A stretch of 64,000 nt of DNA from Capitulum mitella (lineage: Eukaryota; Arthropoda; Thecostraca; Pollicipedomorpha; Pollicipedidae), in contig CP099847.1 in the NCBI GenBank assembly GCA_030062745.1, positions 23,400,374 through 23,464,373 of the forward strand, given 5' to 3'. This document shows, piece after piece, positions 33,106 through 45,324 of the stretch; the stretch's first letter is position 1, and each line of letters starts with the position of its first letter. The notes under the pieces were generated by a model. It had not been told where the DNA came from, ran no database searches, and was given only the letters and a program-made list of their open reading frames with translations. The position numbers and the translations under genes are program-made.

Positions 33106-34176
33106 CTAATAGTGGCGAGTGTAAGTTGAGTGCGTACCGTGTGCAGCGTGCACGGAGTGCACAGCATGGACAGCGGGGATGGTGTGCACGGCATGCACAG
33201 CAGGGGCCACCTTGGCCAAAACAGGAGTCGTGTGCACGGTCTCCTTGACAATGGGCACATTGGGACCCTCAGCCTTGACCACCGACTGGATGGGAGACGG
33301 CGACGGGCGCGGCGTGAACAGCCGTGGCGACGGCAACGGCCGGGGCGGCAGCGTATCCGTGGGCGTAGGCCGGGGCGGCAGCGTATCCATGGGCGTAGGC
33401 CGGGGCGGCAGCGTATCCATGGGCGTAGGCTGGGGCGGCAGCGTATCTGTGGGCCACAGCCGGGGCGGCATGGACAACAGCTGGGGCAGCGGCGTAGCCC
33501 AGGGGACGTTTCTCGACGACGGCATTGAAACCGTTGTAGTCGTCGGCAGTGTAGGATACGACCCTCTCGGTGCCGTCGGCGTCGACGAGCCGGTACTGTC
33601 CGTGCACCAGGTCACCGTCGCGGCTCTCCACCTGCGACTTGTGGTCGCCAGTGTAGCCGTCCGACACGCCATAGCTGAAGTCGTACTTGGGGTGGGGGTT
33701 GACGTAGTCGACCACCTCGACGGACTTTGGCGACGGGCGCGTGACCAACGACCACATCGACAGGAGCGGGAGCAGCGTAGACGACAGGGGCTGCGGCGTA
33801 GCCATGGGCGTAACCGTGGCCGTAGGCCAGAGGTACGCTAGGAGCTCCGCAAGCAGCGGCCACCAGCGCACACGCGGTCAGCACCTGCAGATGACGTGGA
33901 TTTTTGTATGACTGTTGGAACTTGCCTTGGAATGAGGGCTGCATTAATATCAAACGACGACTGCGACGTGTTTTAAGAGCAAGAAAAATGTCATACAAAG
34001 AGCCCAGAATGCAAATATTTTCAAAGAACGTTCCGAAGGTCGTCGTGAATTGAAGCGTCTAATAAGCTTTATTGTTTCCTTCCCGTATGCCACCTTGAAT
34101 CCTAAGTAGGCAAACAGTAAGATGTATGTACCATACCAACGAAAGCACCCGACCTGCTTACCTTGACGTAGGCCAT
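33106..34176 (-). pseudogene. RR-2 cuticle protein, gene B (two one-base insertions)
   Basis: Exon 1 is 34176-34162 (MAYVK); exon 2 is 33884-33106 with a final TYTRHY stop at 33106-33108. The signal peptide and the RR-2 domain are preserved as sequence. Compared with the five paralogs, one extra base lies in a T3 run at 33726-33728, before the chitin-binding domain, and a second extra base lies near 33300, before the conserved [10 protein letters not shown] block. Each shifts the frame, so as written the protein breaks after about 58 residues. Promoter and splice sites are intact and all the rest is conserved, so assembly errors are possible. The intron is 277 bp, the same length as in gene D. 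Confidence 0.85.
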
Positions 34177-34202
34177 GTCGACTTTGTTGGGTACAGAGCT
34201 GT

Positions 34203-34236
34203 ACTGACTTCTGATTGCCCCATGACGCCTTATATA
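34203..34236 (-). promoter_or_regulatory. Core promoter of cuticle gene B
   Basis: TATATAA (34230-34236) lies 31 bases before a TCAGT initiator (34203-34207). GATACTCAAGG lies just upstream. Confidence 0.85.
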
Positions 34237-34299
34237 CAACCCATTCAGCTCCAACCTTGAGTATCTTTGCGTGGATTGGTCAGTAGAAAATGGCAATGA

Positions 34300-37200
34300 C
34301 CTTGAGCTAGGCTGCTAAAAAGCTTGAAGGTTCCCGGTTGTTTGCATATCAGTTTGGTCAGGAAATAGTTTCCCAGAGAAGTGAATGATAACCTTCGTAA
34401 TTATGTGACGTGGGGCTTGGTTTGCGTCATGTACAGCGGCCAGCCCGGCCCGGCCTGGCTTTAACGCATCTGGAGGCTTATAACTTTGCAGCCCTGGGAT
34501 ACCGAGTCATGACGTTTGCACTGGAATATAGACGTCTTTTTTTAGGTTAGGTATTTTAATTTGCATAGCGCTGTCTGGAAAAGCTCTTCTGTGTATTTAT
34601 TCTTGGAGTAATATGTTCGCTGTTAGACGTATTTTCCACGGGTGTTTTCATCCGCACAGTAATGGCAGCGAACAAAAGCATCGTGATATTGAAGCTGAAT
34701 ATATTGAAACTCACAAGTGTTTTTGGACTGGAAAATGCTGAAGCGGGGTGATAAATAGCCTGATGTATTCCAAAACTCATGAAGTAAAAGAATTGATGAG
34801 GTTAGGAGGCCAACTAGGTTTCGCTCATCTTGTGCCCCGTCTTATTTTTGGTATCCTGCCGAAAACCTTTGGGAAGTGAAGAGCGAACTTTGCGGCCCCT
34901 CCGAGAATCGAATTAACCGTCCTTTAGAGAATGCGTTGGTTGATTTAAATATGCAGTTTTGATATAATTACATATATCGCTGATCACCCCCATTGCAGGC
35001 ATGGGTGGTACTTGGACGTCTGGTTGTCAGGTCGTTTAATCTTCGCTCACCGCGGGGTTTTCGAGGATCCTTTTCAGTTTTTTTTTCTCACATAGCGCAA
35101 AAAGGAAGAAAGCTTGAAATGTGAAATTTTCAGTAACTGTTAGTGTATTATTTTGACGTTGTGTCACAATTTGAAAATCAGGTCATGTCAGATGACTGAC
35201 GTATGTGAACTTATAGCAAGTCATGCCAAACAAATTTTTAAGCGTTTACCAGTGATTGCCAAAAAAAAGATACTGACAAATGAAAAACATCGTTGTAATC
35301 CGCATCTCGTTCTCAATAAAATGTATCTTCTCATTGTTTCGGGACATTGCTTGACCTGATCTCAGGTCATCCGTACTGAGATGCTGTTTGTGGTCTTTCT
35401 GCCGAAGATTGACCTGTGCAGGTGATTTTTTGGGTAAGGAATAACTGAATAACTGATAACTGAATACCAGTCGTCCGATATGCGTTTTAAATGATGAAAC
35501 ATACCGTTTGCGAGGAGTCGGTGACGTGAGGTCAGATCACTTGGTTATGGAATCGAATGCGCGACAAAATGAGGATGAAATGCATATGCCATTCACTTTT
35601 GGTGAGGCGTGATAGGTGCACATTTCATTTTATGTTGGTGAAGGCTATGGAATGCCTTGACATTATGTTTCCTGAGATTACCTGATATCATACCAAAGAC
35701 CACTTGTCACTTAGGACGCCGTAAAATTTCATGAAATCTTTTTAGAAAACGTCTAAAGTTACTTTTACATGTCTTCTTTTATTTGTTCCTGGGATACAAA
35801 GATTACTGATATGACCTATGTTTACGTTGCATAATTGTGTTGACCGTTGGAGCTCTTGTTTAAGTGACTTAAGGCTGTTTTTATGATCTCAGACGTTTTT
35901 CAGTACTTGGTTTTGTTCTGCGGCAACGTGATTTTTTGAACGAGACGGACACATTTTGCCTGCTGTCGTCCTTGACCTGCCTTGACCTGACCTGACGTTT
36001 GCTTCCATGTTATTCACACACATAAGCATGATAATGGAGATCCATTGCTTGTGTTTGACATTGGTACCTGTACCCAATCACGAGATAGGAATGTTGTAAG
36101 ATCTGACCTTAGCTGATTTGGTATGACCTAATATGACCTATGTCAAAATGTTTTTCTAATAAAGGTTGCCATGGCTGCCTAAATAGTCGCAGTGGCAATT
36201 CCAGAACGTATGCTTGAAGTATCTTTACTGAAGTGCCAGTTTCAACATAAATCAGGGTTGTAATCCAGTGGCTGTTGATCTGACCTGACATGACCTGCGG
36301 AGCAGCAAATTACTTTTTGGCAACGAAAAAGCGTTTCTGGCCTTTTTTGACTGAACAGTACTCATGATCAGTTTATAGCACTGTCATATTTGCTTTTACT
36401 GCCTACAGATTTTGCACGTCACGGGAACCCCAGGGTAAACGGAGGGCGCTTTGGACACCCGCGAGTGTGTTGGTTAATACTGATCAGGACGATCTTGGCA
36501 TGAAGCAAATGTCGTGAACAAGCTGTTGATATTGCCATGATGTATGACTGATCACTTTCACTGGAACCAATAAACCTTCCGTAACTTACGCATGCTTTAT
36601 TACATAATTGTTGAAATTTTACCGCAAATTATTCATTTTACTGTCAGCGGATTCCTGCCAGCCAAGCCGACCGGTTAGAGACTGCCGCACAAAACTGGCT
36701 GTCTGATTAAGCATGAGCTCGTCATATGAACAAGGAAAAGTTACATCAGGTCCTTAGAACATTGCAGTTATTCAACTTAAAACATCCTCCATGTCTAGTT
36801 TTTGCTAGGGATGCTGCATCACCAATTTTCTCACTTCCTTTGTGTTATCGTCTTTTAACATGGTGAAAGTCGCAGCATAATTACATACCTGGTCATTTCT
36901 AAATAGTTTTGTCAATTTCAATCTACCCTCAAGCTGAACAATAGGTTTAAACGGTAGTTATGACATGCATGACTTCAAGCAGGCATCGTGAGCAGGTTGT
37001 CGTTGGTCTCATGACGTATGATAGGCCTCTGAATTCGATTTGGTAACCTTGAAATGGACGAAAGTCTTAAATGCAAGTTACTTTACTTCTCATGTAAAAT
37101 CATTTTGGTATGCAGTTAGGGGGTGTTTGGGAAGAGATTCACCTGATGAGAGGCTGTGGCCAAAAAACATCTGGAAGGTAAAAAATCAAATCATGGCACG

Positions 37201-37620
37201 AAGGTGGAAAGGTGATATTAAGTATACAGAGCATGCAGATACTAAAATATGTACAAGTTCGAGTTTCGTATACGGCAGTTGAATCAGTAATTTTCTCGTG
37301 ATTTGCACTTAAGTTTTTGAGGCGACTAAAATTTCCAGTGATTTGAAGCAGAGCTACGAATTTAGTTATGGTCTTAGTACTGAATATTTTTTTTAGCCCG
37401 GGGCTTTTGATGAAAAATTATGATTAAAGAGATATAGCGGAGTGACATTGAACGAAAAAAATAAACAAGCAAACATGCACTCAGAACTGTACGTGTCATC
37501 AGTTGTGTAACCGCGGTTCCTTGACCTTTCTGACTTGATTGCATTTTCTTGCCTTCATTTTCCTAAGATGGATTCCTGATTTTTCATATTATAAACATTC
37601 ATCAGGTTCTGTTCCGTTTT
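34300..37620. other. Spacer between genes B and C
   Basis: AT-rich with no recognised gene. It contains several TGACCT clusters (35970-36000, 36100-36140, 36280-36300), a near X-box GTTGCCATGGCTGC at about 36164, and a spacer element at 36651. The short open frame 37040-37282 has a counterpart at 49271-49513, but with many amino-acid changes. Confidence 0.5.
36651..36745. repeat. Cuticle-cluster spacer element, copy 2
   Basis: CCTGCCAGCCAAGCC, GACTGCCGCACAAAACTGGC and GGAAAAGTTACATCAGG, followed by CATTGCAGTTATTCAA. It lies about 2.5 kb upstream of gene B. Confidence 0.7.
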
Positions 37621-37824
37621 TTTTCTCTGCTACAGTCATGGCGGGACCTGCTGTCCTCCACGAAATTCTGTAGGCAATAGATATTGACTCCAAGATACCC
37701 TTGTTTTTTGTTGTGTATTATCTGCGCAGTTATTTCGTGTTGCATGAAATTGAGCGTGCATTTCTTCTTTAAACAGTCCATCTGTTTGCCACCCTAAAAT
37801 CACTTTCTGTCTTCGTACATGTGT

Positions 37825-37830
37825 TTTATT
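37825..37830 (-). terminator. AATAAA downstream of gene C
   Basis: GAATAAAA on the - strand, followed downstream by the spacer. Equivalent signals are at 45168-45173 (gene D) and 50065-50070 (gene E). Confidence 0.5.
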
Positions 37831-38292
37831 CTCGAGCAGTCCTTCATGAAACACACAGATGGCTGGTAGATTCAGACACAAGTCACAAGACACGCAGGAG
37901 GATAAGGCAAAGTACCTGTACCTCCCGCAAGGTTTCCTCGTTTGATTTCTTGAGGTTTGCAATAAACAGGGAATAAGATACTGTAAAAGTAACAAGTGTA
38001 GGTGGAGTGCACAGCAGGAGCAGCGTGCACGGTGTGCACAGCATGAACGACAAGGACGGCGTGCACGGCATGCACAGTACAGACCATCGTGGCGACGACA
38101 GGGGCCGTGTGCACGGTCTCCTTGACAGTGGGCACGTTTGGGACCCTCAGCCTTGACCACCGACTGGTGGGAGACGGCGACGGGCGCGGCGTGAACAGCC
38201 GTGGCGACGGCAACGGCCGGGGCGGCAACGTATCCATGGGCGTAGGCCGGGGCGGCAGCCTATCCATGGGCCACAGCCGGGGCGGCAGTGTA

Positions 38293-39085
38293 TCAGTGGG
38301 CGTAGGCCGTGGCGGCATGGACAACAGCAGGGGCAGCGGCGTAGCCCAGAGGACGCTTGTCGACGACAGCGTTGAAGCCGTTGTAGTCGTCGGCAGTGTA
38401 GGAGACGACCCGCTCTGTGCCGTCGTCGTCGACGAGCCGGTACTGTCCGTGCACCCGATCACCATCGCGGCTCTCCACCTGCGACTTGTGGTCGCCAGTG
38501 TAGCCGTCCGACACGCCATAGCTGAAGTCGTACTTGGGGTGGGGATTGACGTAGTCGACCACCTCGACGGACTTGGCGACGGGCGCGTGACCGACGACCA
38601 CATCGACAGGAGCGGGAGCGGCGTGGACGACAGGGGCTGCGGCGTAGCCGTGGGCGTAACCGTGACCGTAGGCCAGAGGTGCGCTAGGAGCTCCGCAAGC
38701 AGCGGCCACCAGCGCACACGCGGTCAGCACCTGCGAACGAGGCGGATTTGCATGGAACTGTTAGGCATCGGTTTTGGAACTGTTTAAGCAGATGAAGGCT
38801 GTAACGGGCAGTTTCATGGACCTCGCAAGACAGTGTCCCCGTAATGTGGATATTGGTGGAAAAGAGTTAGAAGTGAGCTCAAATATTTAAGAGTTTGATT
38901 TTGCTTTTCGACTGTGCATCGCAGATTATTGGGAGTTGTAGGGTATTCCAATTAGAAATAGTGTGCGATATAACTCAAAGGCTGCCGTAGAAGAACTTAA
39001 TCCTCTGTAGATCTGCCTTTACATATGCGAGTATACATTCCTTCTAGTGAAGAAGCTCCGGCTAGCTTACCTTGACGTAGGCCAT
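38293..39085 (-). CDS. RR-2 cuticle protein, gene C (truncated at TGA)
   Basis: Exon 1 is 39085-39071 (MAYVK); exon 2 is 38730-38293. The product is 150 residues: signal peptide, the complete RR-2 chitin-binding domain, and the end HAATAYAH. The stop is TGA where paralogs have the glycine codon GGA in the first AYAHGY repeat. Beyond it the old coding sequence is decayed. A second stop (TAG for TAC) lies about 30 bases on, there is a one-base insertion near 38128 in the [10 protein letters not shown] block, and the ancestral stop is lost. Since the chitin-binding domain is whole, a short functional protein is possible. The intron is 340 bp. Confidence 0.88.
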
Positions 39086-39111
39086 GTTGAATGTGTTCGG
39101 TACACAATTGT

Positions 39112-39145
39112 ACTGACTCCTGACCATCTCATGACGCCTTATATA
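39112..39145 (-). promoter_or_regulatory. Core promoter of cuticle gene C
   Basis: TATATAA (39139-39145) lies 31 bases before TCAGT (39112-39116). ATATTCAAGGG replaces ATACTCAAGG upstream. Confidence 0.85.
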
Positions 39146-39149
39146 CGGA

Positions 39150-42100
39150 CCGTTCAAGTCGACCCTTGAATATTTCCACGCTGGTTGGTCAGTAGAAAGT
39201 GATGCTGAACTTGAACCAGCCTGCCATAGTTCGTAGGAAGTTGTCAGGGTTATTGCGTGGCAGTCTGGTTAGAGAATAGTTTTCTCAAAGAGTTGACTGA
39301 TAGTCGTCGTTTCTGTTTTAAGAGTGATGTTCCAGCAAAGAAACTGAGTTGCACAGAGCTGCCTTTGATTGCCTTTTGGAATTTGCGCTTTGATAAGCGC
39401 CGCAAGTGTTGGACGTAGATGAAACAGGTTACCCCATGCGTCACATTTTTGGCGGAAATGAACCAAAAGTATTCCGTACCTTTTATTCATTTAATTCGTG
39501 GATATTTTGCTTTTATCCCGAGATACCAGTATTAATGGGAAGGTTTTGTGGAAGGAATGTCCTGTCGGTAAATAAAGATAAGACACCAGGGTACAAGATA
39601 TATATTGACGTTGAAAGAGATGTTCATGACTGTGTCGGATGTATTTATTTATTCTTGGTGTATACATATATTCATGGTCCCGTTCTAACTCTTGCCTTCC
39701 TGTGTCCTTTCTTTACAAAATTTTGGAAATTTCTGTTAGGAGAAATGTAGTTTAGATTATGGCGAATCAGTTGGCCGTTTTTACGATTAAATTGAACTGA
39801 TCATTCTCGAGATGTCACGGTGGGGCCACATACGCCTTCCCCCTTCTTTCCCTCAGGACAATGCACTATGTGTTGTGGGTACGGAAATGAGGTTAAGGAA
39901 GGAAGCGTGATTTAAAGACTAGCTATGAATCACGTTCAAGCAAACAAGCAATATTAACTCCCATGCACATCGATTGCATGACTGCACTCGCTTGTTGCCG
40001 ACTCCTTCGAACTGGCCAAAGTATGCATGGCATTCAAGGGCGTGTGAAAATTGTGGATGGCCTCATGGTGCGTGACGGCTCATTTAACTGAGAGTATTGG
40101 ACTTGTAACTGTTATATGTTTACATTTAAAGTGTCGCGTCAAATTAGTTTTCCGCAGTTGTACGTTCAGCAGTCAGTTTGTCTCTGCCAGCCAAACCGTG
40201 ATATGAGAGAATGCTGAACAAAATCAGCCGACTGTTGAAGCTTTGGCTGATAACCCGAAGAAGGAAAGTTCCATTGAGCCAACAGGGCAGTGTAGTTGAT
40301 CAAAATAGAAGATGAAAATTTTCGTTTTTTCATGTCTTTCTTTCGGAAGTTTTCCTGGCTTATTTTGCGGGGGAATATGTTAATTACATACCAGCATAAT
40401 GGAACATAATCCTTCTTTTTATCAGCTGTGTCATTGGATACCCTATCATTTGGCTCACTCCGTCGGAATGAGAAAATGAAGTTAGGTGGTGCTGAGCGTC
40501 AGAGTCAAACTTTTATTGCTCGAAAGTTTCAAATGAGGTGCACTAACCGAACAGACTGCCAAAGATACGTATAAGGTGGCGTCGGGTACACTGATGTCTC
40601 TAATACGACCAACACCCGGCGAACATACTGGATTTTTATTTATTTTATCGCCAGTCTTTATAGGTATCGTGTGCGACTTCCATAGCCCAGGTACCTTGAA
40701 ATGGAACTACACTTGAACACCACGAACTAGACGAAATTCTAGTTAAAAAGATCAGAATGGTTACCCTTAAACAACTGCGGCGTATCTGTTGTTGCTCAGA
40801 TTAACTGAGCTGCTCCCATTGGTCTTCTTGTGATGCTATTTATTATAGAAGAACCCGGAATTGATTTGCCCCAGCAGGTTTTCGCCCTCTCGTAGCATTC
40901 GCCTTGTATTCTCTCGAAATGCAGGTGTGATAACGCCGTGTTTTGGATATATGTACAAAGATATTAAATTTAACGTTAAAATAAAAATTGAATCTCAATA
41001 TCAGTACTGCACAGATATACAGCGTGTCTTCTTTTAAATTCATGGTACTTTAGGGCCCAGCCGGACAGAGCCATGTGGTGGCAAGAGTTCTGTTTGAACA
41101 CCCATTAGAATGTGCACGGTCTCAACCCCCTGCATTGAAGTTGCCTCAGCGTTTTTCTCACATGATTTGCGGGAAGGTTCTTCGAGGTGATTAAAATCCC
41201 ACATGAATGCATGCTTTTTGCTATTCCTTGTGTTTATGGTATGTACGGTCTTGCACTATTCTGTTCTTATTGTGTTTCAACGTAGTATAAACCATTGTTA
41301 CAGGAGGCAAAAGTTCAAACGCATATGGAAACAAGTGACGTAGCTTCTTAAACCAAGTCTTCCAAAGTTATAGGTTTCAGTCTGCTATGTGGTTCGGAAG
41401 GGAAAAGTTTTGGTTAAATTCACAGTTGTGGAGACCCTTTACTGACTTTTCCACAACATCTTCTCATCTTATAACCCTCACGCTTATAGGGGCTTCTGCA
41501 TAACGCGGACGCATTGGGCTACGACCCCTTTGGCCATTTCCACACCGTGCATCCTGGAGCGTTGTGGAAAAAAAACAGCGTGCTGTGGGTGACGAGATCT
41601 CGCGACTGGTGTCCTATTTTAAGCTCTCTGGTCAATGGGTAACGTTCCAAATCGGGTCAAAGGTCAAAAGTTGGCAGAAAGTTGTACATTGTCGAGTTTA
41701 AGCACACATGAACGCCAAAGAATAAACAATGATGGAACGAAACGTATATCGTTGCGTTCGTATACAACTATGAGTGCGTGTGTACCCCACATGATTGTAT
41801 TCTACCCATGGAGTCCGATCCAGGTCATGCTATGTCAATCCTCGTCAAGTGGAGTCATCGGCTTAAATGCGTTCTCGGAACTGCAGAAGCATTTGGATAA
41901 TAATAAATGATGAAGTCCAGTATAGCGTCTGAATTAACCAACACTGTTGTCAGATGACATGAAGAGGTTCTCCAAGGTCATCTTAGTCATCTTACATTTT
42001 ATTATTATATACTGCGTCTAATGTATAATATATAATACATCTTATACATAGTATGATATATACTGCATCTAAGTCAACTTACATCAAGGTCATTTCAGGT

Positions 42101-43098
42101 CATCCAAGGTTGTTTTAGGGTATTGGCCTAGAATTACCCCGGATTAGGTAAATATCGTGACTTAGATGTGTTAAAAGCGTTTTTTTTGCGTTGATATCTA
42201 CCACAAGATGCGGTTTTAGGCGTGCCGTGGTATTGTAGATCACCTCGCGGCCGGCGACGCTCGGCCCGTCGGAGCAAAAGTTCGACGTTCACTGTATTTC
42301 GACATTTTTGATGAAATAAAAGATGAGTATACCAGATTTATATCATTCGGTTACTTATACATCAAGCAATCCGAATTTAAAGGTTGTTTTGCAATATGTG
42401 TTTCCCGTCGCATTTCCACATATAAAAAGTAACCTTTTCCCTCCGTAGCTCATTACCTCAGTTTACACCCTCGGCAATGCCTTCAGTGAGGATCTAATAA
42501 ACTAAATTAGCAAAGTAGGTGTGTATGTGCCCGGATCTTTAGCCTGACGGACGGCACAGAGGGCAGCACCGATGGCAGTGAAATCTGCACTCACGACAGT
42601 TTCAACCGTTGTGATGATAGACGAAATCAAGGCCCTATATACCTATACACGGAATAAATTCATGCCAGTCCAGCGCCGGTGTCTGTCACAACACGTGCTA
42701 GAAGGCGGGCATGCTTTCGGACTTTTATCGATGGAAAACCTATCACACATTGCCAGGTCTTGAAAAACCTATAGCAGTAACTCGTACAGCGATGATGTAG
42801 GATCTCCAGTTTCAGGAGATAGCTTGTTTACATCAGTAAACCGTGTGAAACCCTTAAATCAGAAGAATCTTAGTAGCAGAACTTACGACAAAGCAAAGTC
42901 CAAGTGATGCATAAGCGGCAAACAGAATGCGAAATGGAGATGTGAATTGTCATCCCGCCCAGCTCAGACATGTTTCTGAGCTTGACTAGAGGGTTCTTTT
43001 CTGGTGTCTCTGTAAATCAAATGGGAGCCGTTCCACAGGCAAAGAAAACGTTGCTGGCCCAAAGCAGCTAAAATACAGGTATGTTTGCGAGGTCCAGA
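39150..43098. other. Spacer upstream of gene C
   Basis: AT-rich spacer. It holds a spacer element at 40181, GGTCATC-type repeats at 41950-42120, and a short + frame at 42572-42763 also present at 54868. The stretch 42854-43105 is identical to 55150-55401 over about 250 bases, while the flanks differ. On the - strand it contains a good donor, GTAAGT, at 42886-42881. Confidence 0.5.
40181..40275. repeat. Cuticle-cluster spacer element, copy 3
   Basis: CTCTGCCAGCCAAACC, AACAAAATCAGCCGACTGTT, GGCTGATAA and GGAAAGTTCCATTGA, followed by GGCAGTGTAGTTGATC. It lies about 1.1 kb upstream of gene C. Confidence 0.7.
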
Positions 43099-43383
43099 TC
43101 AAAATCGTGAAATGCCTGGCTTTGATGTAATGAACCGTAGTTGGACCAGGGAGAGAAGGCTTGCGGCATGGTTTCTTAGAGTTTTGATCTTTGATATAAA
43201 TTGCATTTGAGATGCATTTAAATACTTTACAACGTGAGAAGACGCCACCGGCGCCAACGGCGTCACATCTTCGCGCAGCGAAATAAGCGCGAACCACTTG
43301 AAGCCTACTAAATCTATGTGTAGTGCTATACAACACACAATTTTGAATCGATTGATGTGTACTTTATTGTATTTGTGCCCTAC

Positions 43384-43482
43384 AGCCATCTTAAAGTCAG
43401 ACAAAAAAGATCTTTGTAAACTGGGCGCGTCGACGTACGAAAACGGCTGACATGGTTCCCGTATGATGTAGCTCGTTGCCAT
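43384..43482 (-). CDS. Possible first exon of an unrecognised small gene
   Basis: A 33-codon frame, MATSYIIREPCQPFSYVDAP then SLQRSFLSDFKMA, ends at a GTAGGG donor in phase 0. The start codon lies inside a perfect palindromic X-box, and a full CRE lies 54 bases upstream. The frame can also start 11 codons earlier, at 43515. The downstream 42887-43007 is a possible second exon, part of a stretch that is identical between the two duplication copies. I do not recognise the protein. The case rests on promoter-like context and composition, not on homology. Confidence 0.3.
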
Positions 43483-43488
43483 GGCAAC
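43475..43488. promoter_or_regulatory. Perfect palindromic X-box (RFX site)
   Basis: GTTGCCATGGCAAC fits the RFX consensus (two half-sites RYYNYY and RRNRAC). RFX factors typically drive cilia genes. A second good match, GTTGCCATGGAAAC, is at 44100-44113. Confidence 0.5.
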
Positions 43489-43535
43489 GTAAAAGAAACA
43501 TTTTTCGGACCTCACCGTCGAGAGATGGCGCCTGA

Positions 43536-43543
43536 TGACGTCA
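43536..43543. promoter_or_regulatory. Full CRE palindrome
   Basis: TGACGTCA within GATGACGTCATC, the CREB/ATF site, 47 bases from the X-box. The pair resembles a compact promoter. Confidence 0.4.
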
Positions 43544-43559
43544 TCGCCGCGGTTTTGAG

Positions 43560-45160
43560 ATAATGAGGTTTCGGGTTTCGAAGTGGTCTACTGGTTAGCG
43601 TCAAGGTATGTCAGGCGGACGACTCGAATGCAGTTTGTGTCAACGCCGGTTTTTCGCTCAGCTGACACTTTCCTCAGTCGTATGCAAAGCGACCTGACGT
43701 CAGTGACTGAATTTACTCACATTAACTTGAGTGATTTGACCTTTGACGTTTCTGGGGTAGATGTTGACGACACAGTTGTTACATGCTGCTGCTTTAGGCC
43801 TACCTAGTATGGCTAGATATATATTTAGTACTCTGCACGTGATATGTCATTCGACAGCGCGTTCTAGTAAGGGGTGGTGAAAAAAAAACAGTAAACAAAG
43901 TAACATAAAGAGCAGGAAAGATTTGTTCATTCCAAAGCCAAACGAAATCATGTTCATTGAAGTCGTTCCACTGTTAACGTAGTTACAGTGCTCTTTTTAG
44001 TTGCAAAAGTTGTCATTGCGATATCCTAAAAAACGTTGATTTGCTGGATTCGGCACCATTGTGTTTGGTTTTTGCTTGTCTTTTTAGCAATATGCTGCAG
44101 TTGCCATGGAAACCTTGATGGCAGCTAGATAGAGTACCCACGAGTTGGAGGGAAACTTTGGTGACGTTGAAGCTTACGTGATCGCGTTTCGGTTCCTTTT
44201 TCACGCTGTAAAAATCATGAACGGGACGTTATTTTTGACGTTGAAGTTCTGCTCCGTTAACAATCCGTTTGTTTTACGTCCATTTGTGAAGCGGCCTTCA
44301 GGTCTAAACCAGAGTGCAGTTTGGATTGTTATGCGCGGACATCGCTACCATCGTCAATATCTGGTTGGATAAAATAACACATTTTAAAACACAAGACTGT
44401 TATATTTGGAATTTGCAATGAAATCATGAAAAGAAAACATTCTGTACCATGAAGCTGTCTAGAATCATGTTCAGGCACTGGAATTACTCTTCAGAATTGT
44501 TTGAAAAACGGCCTTTACGAGATTCAATAATGTCAAAGCATTGAGTAGCTTGTGATCATTTCCCTAGATATTAAACCGAGTAGTTTTGTGACGTTGCGCT
44601 GGATTGTAAATTTGATAACACGACACTTTCTGCGTAATGTACGAACTAGTGCTGAGACATTTCCTTGGACACTAAGTAGTTTCAGAAAGTTTCCCAAACA
44701 CCAAAATTGGTCATCAATGAAGCGCAATTCAACATATCCCCGTGAATTACATTCAGGCAAGCAGATAAACATATGTCTGGCTCTCATCGACTGCATGACT
44801 GCGTTTGCTCCGAAAGACGAACATTTTTAACCATTATTAGCCACTTTTCTTGAGCCGCGTAGCCCCCAAAGTTACAAATAACTGTCAAACATACTGCCTA
44901 CCAAATCAACTCCGAATCACGTCAGAATCCTTGCACTGGGATTTTCGTTCACACAGCTAAAACTTTTTCGCACTGTTTGTCTTAGGTTTAATATGAAATG
45001 CATTGTCTTGCATAAAATTCTGTATCCATTGGCTCGTCGTCTTTAGTCTTGCATTTTGCGCTTCCGGCAGACCGTTTTTATTCGCACTGAATGCCGCAGG
45101 CATTGGCTCTCTGGTAAATGGATTTTTTTGTGGTCCATGAAACCATTCTGTAGATTCCGA
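43560..45160. other. Spacer with no recognised gene
   Basis: This part of duplication copy 1 has no visible counterpart in copy 2, because copy 2 ends in the assembly gap. There are no convincing frames. The X-box-like GTTGCCATGGAAAC is at 44100-44113. Confidence 0.4.
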
Positions 45161-45167
45161 AATGTGT

Positions 45168-45173
45168 TTTATT
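45168..45173 (-). terminator. AATAAA of cuticle gene D
   Basis: GAATAAA on the - strand about 150 bases past the stop codon of gene D, in the 3' flank shared by the family. Confidence 0.55.
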
Positions 45174-45324
45174 CGGAGCCAGCCCTGCATGAAATGCACA
45201 GGTGATTGGTAGGTTGGGCCATAAGTCACGAAACATAAAGAAGTCGAAGGTACAGCTCTGTACATTCCACAAGATCTCCTCGTTTGATTATTTGAGTTGT
45301 ACAATCAACAATGAGCATGACACT

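Larger units (their letters stand above)
33650..43330. repeat. Tandem segmental duplication, copy 1
   Basis: From the 5' half of gene B exon 2 through gene C and on to about 43330, the sequence matches 45900-55627 with a few mismatches per hundred bases and small indels. The offset is 12250 at the gene B/D introns and about 12300 at the gene C/E introns and at the right end. The original unit therefore held two cuticle genes. Confidence 0.92.

Noticed and set aside
42572..42763. 63-residue + frame present in both duplication copies (also 54868-55059)
   Set aside because: Nearly all differences between the copies change the amino acid, so there is no sign of selection on this protein. Shared only because of the duplication.
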